Shown piece by piece: positions 9,367 to 19,418 of a stretch of 64,000 bases of DNA (its first letter is position 1; each line of letters begins with the position of its first letter). The notes beneath the pieces are model-generated. The model had not been told where the DNA came from. It saw only the letters and a list, made by a program, of their open reading frames with translations, and made no database searches. The position numbers were made by a program, and so were the translations under genes. Location: the NCBI GenBank assembly GCA_029204045.2, contig CM055067.1:29772838-29836837 (forward strand), read 5' to 3'. The DNA comes from Tillandsia leiboldiana (taxonomy: Eukaryota > Streptophyta > Magnoliopsida > Poales > Bromeliaceae).

Positions 9367-9663
9367 ACCGTTGTGTACCTACAACGTGGCATCACTGCCG
9401 TGCACCCACGGCGTGGCATTACTGCCGTGTAACAACGGCGTGGCCTCACTGCCGTGCGCCAACGGCGTGGCATCACCACCGTGTATCAACGGTGTGGCAT
9501 CACCACCGTGTATCAACGGTGTGGCATCACTACCGTGTATCAACGGCGTGGCATCACTGCCGTGTACCAACGGCGTGGCATCACTGCCGTACGCCAACGG
9601 TGTGGCATCACCACCGTGTATCAACGGCGTGGCATCACCACCGTGTATCAACGGTGTGGTATA
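9367..9663 (-). repeat. 27-bp hairpin minisatellite in element A interior
   Basis: About eleven 27-bp units, each with a small inverted repeat of the form CCGT(6 nt)ACGG followed by a GTGGCATCAC linker. The outermost pair is G-C in some units and A-T in others. The nine-residue peptide repeats in translation are a by-product of the 27-bp period. Confidence 0.9.
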
Positions 9664-10261
9664 CTCAAGCATCAAGGCCTCAGATCTTCACAGTCCTATA
9701 CCCAAAACTACCCCGAAACCCGGAGCTGAGGAAGGGTCAAAAGATCAACAGGCAAAAACCAGGGCCCCAACTGCACTGGGCAGGACCAATAACTCCCATC
9801 TATGTGCAACACGTGATCAGGTATCTGAACCTCACGAGCACAAGCTAAAGGTCGTATCTCTAGCCCATACATCAATGCAAATGCCCTAGCACTCTCACAG
9901 CTATGTCGGAGAACCCTCAACGACTCAACTCACAGCAACACCCCACTCATAGGCGAGAAGAACCGACTGACGCGGCAAAGATCCAAAAATCCCGATAGAC
10001 CGGTGCCTAGAACCCCAATCAAACAAGAACAGATTCTAGGCTCGAAGTTTTCGCTCCTTTACCGTTCAGGGATTCGGTCCCTCTCGTTTAAAGCGGGAAC
10101 TATGTCAACACGCAACTCACGGCTGGAGACGCTCCCGGTAGTCCATCAGGACGAACTCGACGCCATCAAATCTCGGCGTCCCGTTAGATCATCTCAATCT
10201 CACTAAAATAACCACCTGGTAACTCGGCCGGAGGTGAAAATCGCCTCAACAGGCCAAACCT

Positions 10262-10371
10262 TCGCCACTCACTAGGCGGCATCGCCACTCATTGGGCGGC
10301 ATCGCCACTCACTGGGCGGCATCACCCCTTACCGGGCGGCATCGCCTCTCACTGGGCGGCATCGCCCCTCG
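10262..10371 (-). repeat. 20-bp tandem repeat
   Basis: About five to six copies of a 20-bp unit of the form GGGCGGCATCGCCACTCACT, just upstream of the larger array. Confidence 0.85.
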
Positions 10372-11600
10372 TAGCTCGGCCAGTGGAAAGTATCCTCTTG
10401 GTAATTCGGCCAGGGAAAAATGTCCTCCTGGTAACTCGGCCAGGGCATGCGCCCACCTGGTAACTCGGCCAGGGGCAACGCATCCATCTGGTTGCTCGGC
10501 CAGTGGAAAGTATCCTCCTGGTAACTCGGCCAGTGATAATTATCCATCTGGTAACTCGGCCAGTGATAATTATCCACCTGGTAACTCGGCCAGTGATAAT
10601 TATCCACCTGGTAACTCGGCCAGTGATAATTATCCATCTGGTAACTCGGCCAGTGATAATTATCCATCTGGTAACTCGGCCAGTGATAATTATCCACCTG
10701 GTAACTCGGCCAGTGATAATTATCCACCTGGTAACTCGGCCAGTGATAATTATCCACCTGGTAACTCGGCCAGTGATAATTATCCATCTGGTAACTCGGC
10801 CAGTGATAATTATCCATCTGGTAACTCGGCCAGTAATAATTATCCACCTGGTAACTCGGCCAGTGATAATTATCCACCTGGTAACTCGGCCAGTGATAAT
10901 TATCCACCTGGTAACTCGGCCAGTGATAATTATCCATCTGGTAACTCGGCCAGTGATAATTATCCATCTGGTAACTCGGCCAGTGATAATTATCCATCTG
11001 GTAACTCGGCCAGTAATAATTATCCATCTGGTAACTTGACCAGTGATAATTATCCATCTGGTAACTCGGCCAGTGAAAACGCCCTCCTGGTAACTCAGCC
11101 AGGGAAAATGCCCTCCTGGTAACTCAGCCAGGGAAAACGCTCTCCTGGTAACTCAGCCAGGGAAAATGCCCTCCTGGTGACTCAGCCAGGGAAAATGCCC
11201 TCCTGGTAACTCAGCCAGGGAAAATGCTCTCCTGGTAACTCAGCCAGGGAAAACGCCCTCCTGGTAACTCAGCCAGGGAAAACGCCCTCCTGGTAACTCA
11301 GCCAGGGAAAACGCCCTCCTGGTAACTCAGCCGGGGAAAATGCCCTCCTGGTAACTCAGCCAGGGAAAACGCCCTCCTGGTAACTCAGCCAGGGAAAACG
11401 CCTCCTGGTAACTCAGCCAGGGAAAACGCCCTCCTGGTAACTCAGCCAAAGAAAATGCCCTCCTGGTAACTCAGCCAGGGAAAACGCCCTCCTGGTAACT
11501 AAGCCAGGGAAAATGCCCTCCTGGTAACTCAGCCAGGGAAAATGCCCTCCTGGTAACTCAGCCAGGGAAAATGCCCTCCTGGTAACTCAGCCAGGGAGGG
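10372..11600 (-). repeat. 30-bp and 29-bp tandem array in element A interior
   Basis: About two dozen 30-bp units (GGTAACTCGGCCAG then TGATAATTATCCATCT) run to about 11065. About eighteen 29-bp units (GGTAACTCAGCCAG then GGAAAACGCCCTCCT) follow. Both classes keep CCAG...CTGG as an inverted repeat. The 30-bp class adds the perfect palindrome GATAATTATC and the 29-bp class pairs AGGG with CCCT. The units are contiguous with no unique spacers, so this is a minisatellite and not a CRISPR array. Confidence 0.95.
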
Positions 11601-11931
11601 GTGTGTCCTTTTCATAACATGACGTCTCAGGGGTATCGCAACCCACTGCACAACTACAAACGTCAGGACACAACAACCATACGACCCAATCCAGCGAAAG
11701 TCTAAGACATGTCATCCATTCCATAGCATTATGTTGTCTGCAACCAACATAATCGATTTAGGAGAATAAACATGCCAAACTCTCATCCCGTCTCTTGGGA
11801 GAGGTAAAAACTCAATCAGGACTCTCGCTAAAAGTCACGACTCTCACGTAGTCATCCTAATATCCAACCGCAAGCCTAGGGTTTCTAAGTCCATCACGAC
11901 CTACAACCTAGGCTCTGATACCACTCTAATC
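11601..11931 (-). other. Element A leader with tRNA-Met primer binding site
   Basis: The minus-strand primer site TGGTATCAGAGC lies at 11912-11923, separated by 8 nt from the right (5') LTR. It is complementary to the 3' end of plant initiator tRNA-Met. No gag start is seen. Confidence 0.85.
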
Positions 11932-14900
11932 TGTCACGCCCCGGGGTCGAAACTGCGACCCGGGCTCACTAACAGATCCGCCATCTGTACGGAAACTGCC
12001 GTACAGACGAAGCGTCTAACCTGCAGGAAGAATCAACTACAGTATACAGATATCAGAGAGCTGAAAGTAGACTACTAAAACTGAAGTCCAAACACTGTAC
12101 AACTGAAAATAATACAATATCCATCTCCCCAAATACTGTCATATACAAAGTCCTCTGATACAAAACTCAAAAGGGAGGTATCTCCAATGAATACATCAGT
12201 GTACAGACTCTCGATACAAGAATATCCTCACTACAACAGTCTCTCAAACTGTAAAATAAAGTACAACTCTATACCTCACAACAAAGGTCTCTCAACAGAG
12301 GAAAAAGAAGTAAACTAATCTACTGAAGCTCTCCTCTGAAGGGGTACCACTACACTCCACGACGGGTAGGGAACTAGCTCGCGACTCCCTCGCCTCGGTC
12401 AGAAGGATCAGCAACTGGTGCAACAGGAACAGGAGAAGAAGTTCCTGGGGAAAAAAGACACCACGACGGGTGTGAGAACTACTTCCCACAGTAGTTCTCA
12501 GTGGGTGCCGTCAACAAGCCCAACGGTCTGCCCACCAAGTCTACTAGAGGCCAAAGATAACAATGCAATGGAATCTGAACAAGAAAAGCTGGAGCTACTC
12601 TACAGCTACCATGCCTCTATCTAGATACTCCAAAAAGTGGAACAGATGAAAGTAAAAGAGACCACTCGCACCCAAGGTGCTCAATAGACCCAATCGAACT
12701 GACTGCCTCATAGGGTCCAGTCAAGCCTGCGCCTGTCGACTAGGAACGCTCCTGCCCACTGCCACACATCCACATGAGGACGGGATTTACGTGGGGCGTC
12801 CTGTCCTACTAACTCATCCCTCGCGCAAAACTGCCTCAACAGGCCCATCGTTGCCTCAACTGCGGAAAACTGCCTCAACAGGCCAACCATCGTATCCACA
12901 GCGGCATCACAGGACGCGACTCCAACTGAGTAGAACGGCGCGGCATAGAGTATCAAACATTGGCATATGCAGGCTAGTCAAAATCCACGCTCACTCTCAG
13001 AACGGTAGGACTCAAGATCCCCAAATACCTCGCACAACAGTTGGAGCACTCTCGACGACTCAGCTGCTCGGCTAACACGAAACACGAGACACTAGCCTCT
13101 CCAACGGCTCGCAGCACAAGGCTCACTGGCTGGAGATACTCCACAGCCAGGAACGACCCACAACTCAGGGTAACAAAACAGGTCGGACAACACTCAACGA
13201 CCTGGGACCACCGTCAACCCCAACGGTTCCCAACAAGACGGACCGGAAGATACTCGACGGCCCGGGACTGCCGTCTGCGCAACGGCTCCCACCCCGACGG
13301 CACAACAGGGAAACAAGACCTCCCGGGACTACCGTTTACCCAAACGGCTCCCGGCACAGATAAGCAACCCAGTACAACTACCAGACTCCACTCTGCTCCC
13401 AGGCAAGAGTGTAAACGCATCCCACACAAAAAGCAAGTCCCGACCTCTCGGCCCACTACCCGGGCGAGAAAACACTATGTCCAGGGATGAAGGAACTGTG
13501 TGGATGTCTAAGCATAAATAACCCTAGCCCAAGTGAGGGTTTTCTACTAGTCTGGTTACACATACATCATATGACGGGGGTGCTAGGTCAAGTTCCAAGA
13601 TAACTACTTTAACAGATAATAAAGGGATAGCCATTCCAACAATCTAGCATGCTACACAAGGAAATAAACTATCATGCATAGTCCTACATCAGTAGAAATA
13701 CTGTACAGTCCATAAAACTTGGAGATAAGGCCACCCACCTCGATTTGCCACCAATTGCTCGTAGACACTTGCAATTGTCCTCCACGCGATCCGCACGCAA
13801 AACGATGTCCGCTGCCGGAGTCCGCACGCAAAACGGAGCACGGTGCCGGAATTCGCACGCCAAACGGAGTCCGCACGCAAAACGATGTCCGCTGCCGGAG
13901 TCCGCACGCAAAACAGAGCACGGTGCTGAAATCCGCACGCCAAACGGAGTCCGCACGCAAAATGATGCACGGTGCCAGGATCCGCATGCAAAACGGAGTC
14001 CGCACGCAGAACGGTGCACGGTGCCGGAGTCCGCACACAAAACGGTGCACGGTGCCAGGATCCGCACGCAAAACGAAGTCCGCACGCAGAACGGAGCACG
14101 GTGCCGGAGTCCGCACGCAAAACGGTGCACGGTGCCAGGATCCGCACGCAAAACGGAGTCTGCACGCAAAACAGTGCACGGTGCCGGAGTCCGCACGCAA
14201 AACGGTGCACGGTGCCGGAGTCCGCACGCAAAACGGTGCACAGTGCCAGGATCCGCACGCAAAACGGAGTCCGCACGTAAAACGGTGCACGGTGCCAGAG
14301 TCCGCATGCAAAACGGTGCACGGTGCCAAACACAGAAAGGAGCAAGAGGGTCAGTTACAATCTAAAAGATCGCCCCAAAACTGTACAAAAATACAGTAAA
14401 ACCAACACACGGGACCTACCCGACTGCGCCGCCGTCGCCGCAACACCCCCATCGGAAGCCTCGCGCGCTCCACGAGGCCCGCGATGCGAAACGCCAACTC
14501 CCACAACCTCCTCCCTCATTCTCTCTCGCTCTCGGGTGCAGAAGAAGGAAAAGAAAGGGAGAACGACGCTTGCGGGGGAGGAAGAAGAAGAAGAAAAGAA
14601 GGGAGAGAGGGAAGGTGGTCCACGGCCACGGTGCGCGGTGCACCCGCCGGTCCACCGCACCTATGCGGGTGCACCCGGCCCAGGCAGCAAAAGGCGGGGC
14701 CACGTGGCCGCGCCTCTGTGCGCCACGCGGCCGCGCAGTCCGCGCGCCACACGGGCGCGTGACACCGCGCTGCCCACAGGCGCGGGACACGCGCCCGTGA
14801 CACGGGCGCACTCCCTCTCACCCGCGCGGCCTCCAACGGGGGGCCGCCACGTGGCGGCCCCTGCGCTGACCCGCGCAGGCGCGCGTTCCCAACGCGCGCC

Positions 14901-15497
14901 AGCTAGCTCGCACTGCGCAGCGCGCCGCCGCCCACCTCGGGATCCGTGCCGCGCGACGCCTCAATAAACATGCCATTTTGCCTCAAAAAACGCGCTCTTC
15001 ATCCGGGCTCCAAAACCAACAAATAAATAGTCCATTCTTAGCGATTTCGCGCGCTGAATCCAAAGACGATGTCCATTTCTCCAAATTCTCACCCAAAAAT
15101 TTGCCGAATGCCCACTCGATCCGATTTTCGCGCCGGGTCCATTTTTAAAGTCCGATTTGCCCAATTCCAACTCTAAAAATTCCCGAAGGCGACCGGAGAG
15201 GTAAACTTTTATCCGGACTTCACCCGGAGTCTAATTTTGACATCTGAATCGTGCGAAATCACTTCTAAACACCCGACGGGTCCTCCAACTTCCCACGGGG
15301 TCTCAATTTAAGCCCGAAGTCCACCACTTGTGTCCAAATTGCGCGCAACCCACGCAGGCCTCCAGTGATGCAAGCAAATCCCAATTTGCATCACAAATCC
15401 ATTTCTGGGCCCCCAACACGCGCACCAACACCCCCAACGGCGACCGAAAGCTGCCCAACAACCAGCAACCCTACGCGGGGGATTCCGGGACCTCACA
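11932..15497 (-). repeat. Element A 5' LTR (right)
   Basis: Second 3,566-bp LTR, co-linear with 5074-8639 at an offset of 6,858 bp and without indels. It repeats SL-c, SL-b (11984-12007), SL-a (12473-12500), the 31-bp array (about 13786-14328) and the G-box palindromes. Scattered single-base differences show it is a distinct copy and not an assembly echo. The GTGTT duplication follows at 15498. Confidence 0.95.
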
Positions 15498-15520
15498 GTG
15501 TTAGTTCATACGCAACTGCA

Positions 15521-15820
15521 ATCCGGATCGTAGCCCTCCTTGATCCGGATCCCGAACACTGGTTCTTATCATAATATATGAACGATCCGGATCAGGCATT
15601 TCAATCCGGATCCCGAACAGTGGTGTTTGGTGAATTGTATGAACAATCCGGATCAGGCACTTCGATCCGGATCCTGAACCTTTGCTTTTCAGGAAACTGT
15701 CTATCTCGTTACTGCAATCCAGATCACCCAAATCCGATCCGGATCGTCGTCCTGAAAATTTTCAGAAAAGGATTGTTTTTGATTCTTATCTTCTTCCAAT
15801 AGTTTCTAACCTATAAATAG
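15521..15820 (+). promoter_or_regulatory. Sirevirus LTR core promoter
   Basis: Seven ATCCGGAT palindromes (nine counting the left segment) precede a consensus plant TATA box TATAAATAG at 15812. The related LTRs have the same box in minus orientation at 54195-54203 and 20167-20175. Transcription should start some 30 bp downstream. Confidence 0.75.
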
Positions 15821-16103
15821 ACCCTATGATTCTTTTTCTAGGGCAAGCCGTGGAAGCCGCATAAGCCTAAAAGCTAAATAAATCAAAGACGACCATATGA
15901 ATCCACATATAGAGAAGAAAGGAAATCAATAGATATAATCCTATGTTTCTTTATCTATATTGATTGATTTGATTCTAGGTTTTCATTCTCATATTTTGAG
16001 TAGAATCAAATCAATGAATACTTAGATGGTATTTCCGATCTATTTCTAATCTAAGTATTCGGCGGATCATCACCACCCAAAAACAACGATTTATCCCAAA
16101 TCG

Positions 16104-16281
16104 GCGCGTGGACTCGTGTGGCCTTGTGGATTCAAGGTGCAACCGCTCTCGTGGATTCGGAGCGAGGTACGTTCGTGGATTCGAAGCGTGCTACTAGGTG
16201 AAGACCGTGGATTTGGTCAGACGTCGTGGAGTCGACGTTGGACGTCGTGGATTCGGCGTTGGACGCAGATCGTGGATTCGA
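16104..16281 (+). other. TGGATT-loop hairpin array in Sirevirus 1 LTR
   Basis: Eight consecutive inverted repeats share a 6-nt loop TGGATT (once TGGACT, once TGGAGT), closed by CG pairs in most. Stem positions are 16104-16119, 16122-16137, 16144-16164, 16169-16189, 16203-16218, 16221-16238, 16242-16259 and a weak 16270-16281. Seven have at least five pairs, counting wobbles and two single-base bulges. Stem sequences differ between units. The array lies about 290-470 bp after the TATA box, so it should be transcribed into the leader RNA. Confidence 0.8.
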
Positions 16282-16581
16282 GAACCGTTGCGGAGCGAGC
16301 GGAGAAGATCAACTAGGAGCGTATGGAAAAAGGTTGAGTCGTCTGTGAGTACGGTATATCACCTTTGTACGTGTTATAATTCTAGTGGATTTCACCGTGT
16401 TATCGGTCCCGTGGTTTTTTACTCCGGTTTGGAGTTTTCCACGTAAAAATCTCTGCGTGTTATTTATTTTTCCGCATTGGGTTTTATATCGCAAAGATTT
16501 TTGAGTGTTTATTGTTTACACCTATTCACCCCCCTCTAGGTGTTTTTTCCCCTATTTAGATCAATTATACATAACCCAACA

Positions 16582-17470
16582 AGAACCCGTTACGGCCATT
16601 ACGAATTTACGGTCATGCCTTTTGGGCTCACAAACGCTCCAGCCGTGTTCATGGATATGATGAACAGGATTTTCAAGCCCTTCTTAGACCAGTTCGTAGC
16701 GGTCTTCATCGACGACATCCTGGTCTATTCACGTACGGATGGGGGGCATGAGGAACACCTGCGGATAATCCTCCAGACACTTAGGGACCAAAAGTTATTC
16801 GCTAAGCTTAAGAAGTGTGAATTTTGGCTGCGTGAGGTGGACTTTCTGGGACACATAGTTTCAGCAATGGGAATCGCGGTGGATCCCAAGAAAGTGGAAT
16901 CGGTAACGCACTGGCCCCGACCAACTACGGTGACGGAAGTCCGAAGATTCTTAGGATTGGCAGGATATTACAGATGCTTTGTGGAGGGCTTCTCGAAAAT
17001 TGCCACTCCCCTGAACCGGCTAACCCGTAAGGGGGAGAAATTCATTTGGACGGCGCAGTGCCAAGAAAGTTTCGAACAACTCAAGGACAGACTAGCACGG
17101 GCACCCGTACTTACACTACCGACGCCCGTCGAGGACTTCGATGTTTATTGTGACGCGTCACGGAACGGCCTTGGATGTGTGCTGATGTAGCAGGGGAAAG
17201 TCATCGCCTACGCGTCAAGACAACTCAAGGATTATGAGCAAAACTACCCCACGCACGACCTGGAACTTGCGGCTGTCATCTTCGCACTGAAACTCTGGAG
17301 ACATTACTTATACGGAACCCATTGCAACGTGTTTTCAGATCATCAGAGTCTCAAGTACATCTTCACCCAGAATGAACTAAACTTACGCCAAAGACGTTGG
17401 CTTGAATTGCTAAAGGATTACGACTTATCTCTGCATTATCACCCCGGGAAGGCGAACGTGGTGGCGGATG
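16582..17470 (+). pseudogene. Ty3/gypsy pol fragment: RT and RNase H
   Basis: Translation enters in the middle of RT at [20 protein letters not shown], passes the active site FIDDILVYS, and continues through RNase H ([34 protein letters not shown]) to the [11 protein letters not shown] block. There the sequence breaks at 17470. A TAG at 17188-17190 interrupts the frame after GLGCVLM, where relatives have Gln, so a single C-to-T change is likely. The left edge is the insertion point of Sirevirus 1 and the right edge a junction with Sirevirus 2. This is the only well-preserved gypsy enzyme region in the window. It resembles chromovirus pol (Tekay/Del-like), the probable enzyme source class for A, B and C. 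Confidence 0.93.
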
Positions 17471-19384
17471 CTGGATTTTGGGTTGTCTTGATTCGTTGTG
17501 GCCGGGGGTTGTCCGCTTTGACTGTTGATCCACCTTAGGTCTTTGCCTCGCAATGATCCACTTGTATGATTGATGTTGTGGCTCGGACCTTTGGTGGGTT
17601 GAGTGAACTCCTTTGACTTGATGTATCTTTTGAGTCCGTTGAGTCCGCTCCATAGATGAAGTTGCCGAAGGATTTTTCTTTTTCTTTTTCGGGCAATCCT
17701 TCACCAAATGTCCTTCAAGTCCACAAAGGTGACACGTTCTTCCTTTCAATTTGATTGTGGAACTTGAAGCATGCACAGTTTGATTCTTTTTAAAACCCAA
17801 ACCAACCTTGCTTGTTTGACCTAATCCGCACATACAATCTAGTTTCTTGGAAACGGTTGAAAGCCTTTGTATGTCGGATTTGAGTTCATGAACTTGCTTG
17901 GTCAATGCTTGGTTGGTGACATGAATCTCCTCAAACTGTTTTTCTAGAAAACCAATCTTGTCCATATATGATTTAGCGTTTGTCTCCGATTGGTTTAGCT
18001 TTTCTTGGAGGATTTTATTGTTATCCAATAAACGTCCTTGTTCCTCCTCGAGATTTTGAAGTTTTATCTATAAAGCTTGATTCTCGTCTTGAATCTCAAG
18101 TCGTTGCTTCCTCAACTTCTTAATATGTTTGGCCATCTTCTTTGATTCCGTAAGAAGTTGTTGATATGCCTCAACGAGTTCTTCTTCGTCCGACTCCCCC
18201 TCACTTGATGACTCTCCGCCGGATGTTGATGTTTCATGCAAAATCAAAGGAATAGAGTCAGTGATTAAAGATGATAAGCAAACATTAGAAGAGGGAATAT
18301 GAGAGGCATGTAAGGCAACGACTTTTTCCTCTTTACTTGAGGTCGATTCATTAGAAGTAGAATCGTCCCAAGTTTTCGCTTGCAAAGCCTTCTTTTTGTA
18401 TGATTTCTTAGAAGGACAATCCGTTGAAAAATGGCCGTAGCCTTTGCATCGATAGCATTGGATTTCCCCTTCGAAATCATCTTTTTCTTTTTCTTTAGAA
18501 GGTTTTGCAACGCCTTTGAGATTAGAGGATTTAGAACCCGATGATCCTTTAGATGGTTTCGTGGATGAAGATCCATCGGTTCGATTCTTCCAAAATTTCC
18601 GACGAAATTTCTTTGTGATCCGCGCCAATTGTTCTTCAAAATCGGCAAAAGAGATTTCATCGTCGGAACTTGATTCGCTATCTTCTTCCTTTGTTGATTT
18701 GAATGCAATACCTGTAAGCATAGAAGAAGACTTGGAAGAAACTTGATTAGTAGGAAAAGTCATTTCATAAGTTTGCAAAACACCTACTAATTCCTCTACT
18801 CTCATCTCATCCGGATGACTAACGGTTTCAATGGCGGTAACCTTTGCCCTAAACCGTTCCGGAAGAGTCCGAAGTATCTTTCTTACAATTTTCGACTCCG
18901 GGATCTTTTCTCCTAAATTAGCACATGTATTAATTACATCTTGAAGTCTAGTGTAATAATCTGTAAACAATTCATGCTCTTCCATATGAATAGAGTCAAA
19001 TTGACTTGTAAGCATCTGGAGCTTTTGAATTTTTACAAGATTAGTACCCTCATGTGTAATTTTGAGAATATCCCAAATTTCCTTCGCGGTTTCACACGCG
19101 GAAATTCGTGTAAATTCAGTCGAGGAAAGAGAATTATATAAAGCGTTCATACCTTTCCCATTGTAAGAAGATCTTTCGAATTCCTCTTTGGATCATCTAG
19201 AGCGAGGTTTTGGGGTAGTAGAGTTTCCTACTTCCTCAACAGGATGCACCCAACCGTATTCCACGGATTGCCATACCCGCTCATCAATTGCGATGAGAAA
19301 AGCTCTCATCCGCACTTTCCAATAAGCATAATTAGTCCCATCAAAAAGAGGAGGTCTATAAATATTACCACTTTCACCCGACAT
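17471..19384 (-). pseudogene. Sirevirus 2 gag (two stops, 3'-truncated)
   Basis: The frame starts at ATG 19384 (MSGESGNIYRPPLFDGTNYAYWK), the conserved N-terminus of copia gag. It is interrupted by TGA at 19193-19195, where the related gag at 53399 has Trp, and by TAG at 18066-18068 in the middle of a coiled-coil stretch. Between them lies the UBN2-type gag core (ACETAKEIWDILKITHEG to TLPERFRAKVTAIE). Two zinc knuckles are present, CYRCKGYGHFSTDC near 18437 and CHLCGLEGHLVKDC near 17715. Intact gag would form the virus-like particle and bind RNA through the knuckles. It is non-functional here. Confidence 0.92.
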
Positions 19385-19404
19385 GATAGATAAACCTAAA
19401 ACCC

Positions 19405-19416
19405 GCTCTGATACCA
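19405..19416 (-). other. Primer binding site of Sirevirus 2
   Basis: Minus-strand TGGTATCAGAGC, complementary to initiator tRNA-Met, 2 nt after the end of the LTR. Confidence 0.9.
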
Positions 19417-19418
19417 AT

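Larger units (their letters stand above)
5074..15497 (-). mobile_element. Element A: non-autonomous Ty3/gypsy (LARD-like) element
   Basis: This is a complete 10,424-bp element in minus orientation: two 3,566-bp LTRs (5074-8639 and 11932-15497), a 3,292-bp interior, and GTGTT duplications on both sides. The element-strand LTR runs TGTGAGG...GGGGCGTGACA. The minus-strand primer site TGGTATCAGAGC (initiator tRNA-Met) is beside the right LTR, and a purine tract TTTAGTGGGGGAGGA beside the left LTR. No gag or pol is found; the interior is mainly minisatellites. Long LTRs with a coding-free interior fit the LARD class. The block TTTCGAGGACGAAAC next to the 3' LTR is shared with B and C and is typical of chromovirus 3' ends. 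Only substitutions separate the LTRs, on the order of one percent by eye. Confidence 0.95.
1..16581 (+). mobile_element. Sirevirus 1 (Ty1/copia), 3' half, 3' LTR split by element A
   Basis: This is the 3' part of a Ty1/copia retrotransposon of the Sirevirus (Maximus/SIRE) lineage; its 5' part lies left of the window. In order it shows the end of pol (RT and RNase H), about 0.9 kb of non-coding DNA, a promoter-like module, an envelope-like ORF, a polypurine tract and the 3' LTR (4806-5073 joined to 15503-16581). The LTR starts TGTTACGG and ends AACA. A third ORF after pol plus repeated polypurine tracts are known Sirevirus traits. The element sits in a Ty3/gypsy pol gene that resumes at 16582 and is itself interrupted by element A. 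Its 5' target duplication is out of view. Confidence 0.92.
15503..16581 (+). repeat. Sirevirus 1 3' LTR, right segment
   Basis: Continues the LTR interrupted at 5073. ATCCGGAT palindromes lie at 15521, 15543, 15585, 15604, 15646, 15665 and 15737. A TATA box (CTATAAATAG, 15811-15820) follows, then a hairpin array at 16104-16281. The LTR ends CCCAACA at 16581, and Ty3/gypsy coding sequence resumes in the next base. Confidence 0.95.

Noticed and set aside
10372..11600. CRISPR-like array of about 30-bp repeats
   Set aside because: The units are directly adjacent with no unique spacers, lie in a plant retroelement and change gradually; it is a minisatellite.
19193..19195. Possible programmed stop-codon readthrough in Sirevirus gag (TGA 19193, TAG 18066, TGA 52605)
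   Set aside because: The stops are at different places in the two gag copies and replace conserved residues such as Trp, so they look like decay.
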